DNA from: an uncultured Clostridia bacterium
GTDB lineage: Bacteria; Bacillota; Clostridia; Christensenellales; UBA1242
Length of the DNA stretch: 53,009 bases
Reading direction: 5' to 3'
Assembly (NCBI GenBank): GCA_934754445.1
Contig: CAKVHZ010000006.1
Coordinates: 1-53,009, forward strand
This document shows positions 50,467 to 53,009 of the stretch, one piece after another. The position numbers were made by a program, and so were the translations under genes. Numbering within the stretch: position 1 is the stretch's first letter; every line of letters starts with the position of its first letter. A model generated the notes under the pieces. It was not told where the DNA came from and made no database searches. It saw nothing but the letters and a program-made list of their open reading frames with translations.

Positions 50467-51260
50467 AAGTTGTATCAGCAAAGTTTGATGATAATTTAAA
50501 AAGTTATTATTTTAATCCTAGGGGAGAGAAATATTTAATAAATGATAAAGTTGTTGTGAATACAGTTAATGGTAATGATGTTGCAACAATAGTAAAATCT
50601 AACTTTAAAATAGATAATTTTAAAGATGAATTACAACCAGTTGTAAGAAAAGCAAATAAAAAAGATCTAGAAATTGTAAAAAGTCATGAAGAAAAAGCAA
50701 AAGAGATTTTTAAAGAAGCCGAAAAAATCATTAAAAACTTTAAACTAGACATGAAATTATTAAAAGTTAAAATAGCTTTTGAAGGCAACAAAATAATCTT
50801 TATATATTCTGCTGAAGATAGAGTGGACTTTAGAGAACTACTTAAAGAATTTGCTCAAAAATTTAAAGCAAGAATAGAACTAAAACAAATTGGTATTAGA
50901 GATGAAGCAAAATTATTTGGTGGACTAGGCCCTTGCGGAAAAGAAATTTGTTGTGGGAGATGTTTAAAAGATTTTGAAAAAGTTACATTAAAATATGCAA
51001 AAAATCAAGGTTTAGCATTAAATTCTAATAAACTTAGTGGAATGTGTGGAAGATTAATGTGTTGTTTAGCATATGAAAACGATAGTTATGTAGAAGTTTT
51101 AAACAAAATGCCAAAAATCAATAGTAGAGTTAAAACAAGTAGTGGCGAAGGAATTGTTGTTTATAACAATATTTTAAAAGAAACTGTAACAGTTAAAATA
51201 GAAGAAGATGACACAACAAAATTAGTTGAATTTAATTTAAACGAAGTTGAAAAAATATGA
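50457..51260 (+). CDS. ricT: PSP1/RicT-family protein
   Basis: Member of the YaaT/RicT family, which with RicA and RicF binds iron-sulfur clusters and affects RNase Y specificity, competence and biofilm in Bacillus. The 267-aa protein has the PSP1 domain (about residues 55-145) and the Cys-rich signature GPCGKEICCGRCLKDF (about 160-175) plus GMCGRLMCCLAYE (about 197-209), all Cys present. It starts within the end of holB (10-nt overlap), with GGAG upstream, and its TGA stop overlaps the next ATG by 4 nt, so translation is coupled. Confidence 0.94.
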   Translation: MELEVVSAKFDDNLKSYYFNPRGEKYLINDKVVVNTVNGNDVATIVKSNFKIDNFKDELQPVVRKANKKDLEIVKSHEEKAKEIFKEAEKIIKNFKLDMKLLKVKIAFEGNKIIFIYSAEDRVDFRELLKEFAQKFKARIELKQIGIRDEAKLFGGLGPCGKEICCGRCLKDFEKVTLKYAKNQGLALNSNKLSGMCGRLMCCLAYENDSYVEVLNKMPKINSRVKTSSGEGIVVYNNILKETVTVKIEEDDTTKLVEFNLNEVEKI

Positions 51261-51973
51261 TAAGATTAGATGATTTGCAAATAGATAATTTAAAAATTTA
51301 TCAAGATGATAGTTTATATAATTTTTCTACTGATGCAGTTTTACTAGCAAATTTTGTAGAATTTAATAAAGGTAGCACTGTTGTTGATTTTTGTAGTGGA
51401 AACGGAGTAGTAGGTATTCTTTCTAGCAGTAAAAATTTTTATAAAAAAATATACTTAGTTGAAATTCAAAAATCATTAAGCGAACTAGCAAAAAAGAGTA
51501 TTGAATATAATAACCTTGAAAATTTTGAAATAATTAACGATGACTTATCTAACATTTTAAATTACATTAAAAACGAAAGTGTTGATGTTGTTATGTGTAA
51601 TCCACCATATAGAAAAACTGATGCCCATATTGTTAGCGAAAGTGAACATTTCAATATTTGTAACTATGAAATTAAAACTAATTTAGAAGAAATAATAAAA
51701 AATGCAAGCAAAATTTTAAAATTTGGTGGAAAACTATTTATGGTTAACGATATAAATAGGTTAGAAGAAACAATAGTATTATTAAATAATTATAAATTTA
51801 AAACTAAAATTCTTCAAATTGTTAATCCTAAACAGAACAAAAATGCGAATGTGTTTTTAATAAAAGCCGTTAAAAATGCAAAAAGTGGAATTATTGTTCC
51901 ACCAAACTTAATTTTAAATGACAATGACGGTAATTTTTTAGTAAAAATTAAAAAGGGGAAAAATGAAAGGTAA
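51257..51973 (+). CDS. SAM-dependent N6-adenine tRNA methyltransferase (TrmN6-like)
   Basis: Probable tRNA(1)Val adenine-37 N6-methyltransferase-like enzyme. The 238-aa protein has the SAM motif VVDFCSGNGVVGILS (about residues 36-50), VEIQKS, and catalytic NPPYRK (about 113-118), and the C-terminal ANVFLIKAVKNAKSG motif common to YabB-like proteins. The position between ricT and rsmI matches yabB in Bacillus. The substrate is inferred from the family. Overlaps both neighbours (4 and 11 nt). Confidence 0.92.
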   Translation: MIRLDDLQIDNLKIYQDDSLYNFSTDAVLLANFVEFNKGSTVVDFCSGNGVVGILSSSKNFYKKIYLVEIQKSLSELAKKSIEYNNLENFEIINDDLSNILNYIKNESVDVVMCNPPYRKTDAHIVSESEHFNICNYEIKTNLEEIIKNASKILKFGGKLFMVNDINRLEETIVLLNNYKFKTKILQIVNPKQNKNANVFLIKAVKNAKSGIIVPPNLILNDNDGNFLVKIKKGKNER

Positions 51974-52769
51974 ATTTTATTTTGTAGGAACACCGATAGG
52001 GAACTTAAAAGATTTTTCACAAAATCAAATTGAAACTTTAAATAATGTAGATTTAATATTGTGTGAAGATACTCGAACAAGTAAAACTTTGCTTGATAAG
52101 TATAACATTAATAAAAAACTACTAAGTTTTCATAAGTTTAATTATAAAGAAATGACTCCTAAAGTAATAGACTTATTAAACAATGGAGAAAATGTTGCAT
52201 TAATTAGTGATGCTGGATTGCCTGTTATTTCTGACCCGGGTAGAGAGTTAATAGAAGATTTAAAAGTAAACGAAATAACCTACACTGTTATTGGTGGGGT
52301 TAGTGCTTTTATTAATGCCTATATTTTAAGTGGTTTTGACTATCCGTTTACTTTTATAGGATTTTTACCAGGTAAAAATATCGATAGAGAAAAATTACTA
52401 CTAGAATTTAGGAATGTTAAATCTACGTTAATATTTTATAGTTCTGTCCATGATATAAAAACCGATATTGAAACTCTTTATAAAATGCTTGGCGACCGCC
52501 AAATTTGTATTGCAAGAGAATTAACAAAACTTCACGAGGAAGTTGTTTTCTCTACCCTTAAAAATGGTTATAATGGTGCTTTAAAGGGCGAATTTGTAAT
52601 AGTTGTAGAAAAATTTAAAGATGAAAATGATAATTTAAGTTTAGAAGATAAATTGGAGTTTTATACAAAACTTGGTTTTTCTAAAAACGAAGCAATTAAA
52701 CTTGTTGCTAAGGATAAAAATATGACTAAAAGTGAAGTCTATAATTATTTTATAAAAAAGGATAAATAA
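51963..52769 (+). CDS. rsmI: 16S rRNA (cytidine-1402-2'-O)-methyltransferase
   Basis: Methylates the ribose of C1402 in the decoding centre. The 268-aa protein of the tetrapyrrole-methylase fold has the family start YFVGTPIGNLKDFS (about residues 6-19), CEDTRTSKTLL (about 37-47), ISDAGLPVISDPG (about 80-92) with the SAM-binding loop, and FIGFLPGK (about 137-144). The C-terminal ~40 residues form a helical tail. It starts inside the previous gene. All conserved motifs are present and the length is normal. Confidence 0.96.
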   Translation: MKGKFYFVGTPIGNLKDFSQNQIETLNNVDLILCEDTRTSKTLLDKYNINKKLLSFHKFNYKEMTPKVIDLLNNGENVALISDAGLPVISDPGRELIEDLKVNEITYTVIGGVSAFINAYILSGFDYPFTFIGFLPGKNIDREKLLLEFRNVKSTLIFYSSVHDIKTDIETLYKMLGDRQICIARELTKLHEEVVFSTLKNGYNGALKGEFVIVVEKFKDENDNLSLEDKLEFYTKLGFSKNEAIKLVAKDKNMTKSEVYNYFIKKDK

Positions 52770-52770
52770 T

Positions 52771-53009
52771 ATGGGATTTTTCGATTGGCTAAAAAGGAAA
52801 AAAGAAAATAAACCAAAAAAATTTAAGGTTAACAAAAAAGTTAAACTAGGACTAGCCTTAGGTGGTGGTGGGGCAAGGGGCTTTGCTCATTTAGGCGCAA
52901 TTAAAGCTTTTGAAGAAAATGGAATTAAATTCGATTATATCGCTGGCACTAGTGTAGGTAGTTTAATTGGTGCATTATATTCTAGTGGTCTTACTAGTAG
53001 TGAATTAAT
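52771..53009 (+). CDS. Patatin-like phospholipase, 5' part
   Basis: Truncated by the window end. After a Lys-rich leader (residues 1-28, starting MGFFDWLKRKK) comes LALGGGGARGFAHLGAI with the oxyanion-hole GGGGARG and then the nucleophile Ser in GTSVGSLIGA (about residues 59-68), the patatin/RssA signature. A Ser-Asp dyad lipid acyl hydrolase is expected, with the Asp outside the window. The ATG is 1 nt after the rsmI stop; AAGGAT upstream is a weak site. Confidence 0.93.
   Translation, partial: MGFFDWLKRKKENKPKKFKVNKKVKLGLALGGGGARGFAHLGAIKAFEENGIKFDYIAGTSVGSLIGALYSSGLTSSEL

Noticed and set aside
1..53009. Mollicutes-type genetic code (TGA as Trp), suggested by AT content and mycoplasma-ICE-like genes
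   Set aside because: TGA ends ricT at 51258-51260, and Trp is encoded by TGG throughout conserved motifs.

Overview
This is an AT-rich, gene-dense Firmicutes chromosome segment, most likely from an uncultured Clostridia-type gut lineage. The evidence is spoVG, a YyaC/DUF1256 protein, cvpA, the order holB-ricT-methyltransferase-rsmI, the order rpmE-prmC-prfA, strong AGGAGG-type ribosome binding sites on many genes and TTGACA-17-TATAAT promoters. TGA is used as a stop (ricT) and Trp is TGG, so translation table 11 applies and the Mollicutes code does not. No species name can be supported from the sequence.

Layout. 1-3.7 kb: tRNA-Gly(GCC) cut by the window edge, rubrerythrin, a six-TM protein, an FAD oxidoreductase, an unknown protein and tRNA-Glu(CTC). 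3.7-7.6 kb: comEC, holA and a metallophosphoesterase. 7.7-16.5 kb: the most unusual block, a type IV secretion-like module. It has a VirB6/TrbL-like membrane protein with a charged cytoplasmic tail, a VirB3/PrgI-VirB4 fusion ATPase, a 1107-aa hydrophilic protein with a 139-residue tandem duplication, and a 98-aa helical protein. No relaxase, coupling protein, integrase or att site is visible. 16.7-25 kb: central metabolism (fructose-bisphosphate aldolase, M29 aminopeptidase, GAPDH, L-lactate dehydrogenase), a 36-aa acidic peptide with a structured leader, a YbiT-type ABC-F protein with a broken second P-loop, an MBL hydrolase and a DEAD-box helicase. 25.4-35.6 kb: a single gene for a 3409-aa N-terminally anchored surface protein behind a perfect consensus promoter.

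35.7-53 kb: cardiolipin synthase, spoVG, murC, rpmE, prmC, prfA, a GC-rich hairpin element, a divergent pair of small HTH regulators with twin 18-bp operators, small membrane proteins, an ArsR regulator, a decayed HTH pseudogene, cvpA, yyaC, ftsH, an exported protein, a DUF378 protein, greA, two look-alike coiled-coil mini-proteins, then holB-ricT-methyltransferase-rsmI and the start of a patatin-like gene. This last cluster is tightly overlapping.

How it works together: most genes are housekeeping (glycolysis and fermentation to lactate, translation termination, ribosome modification, replication clamp loading, envelope building). The accessory elements are the secretion module, the giant surface protein and the small-regulator island at 41.1-43.4 kb. 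A recurring feature is that genes either have a strong Shine-Dalgarno or none at all with a -10 box 5-8 nt before the start codon, suggesting a set of leaderless mRNAs.
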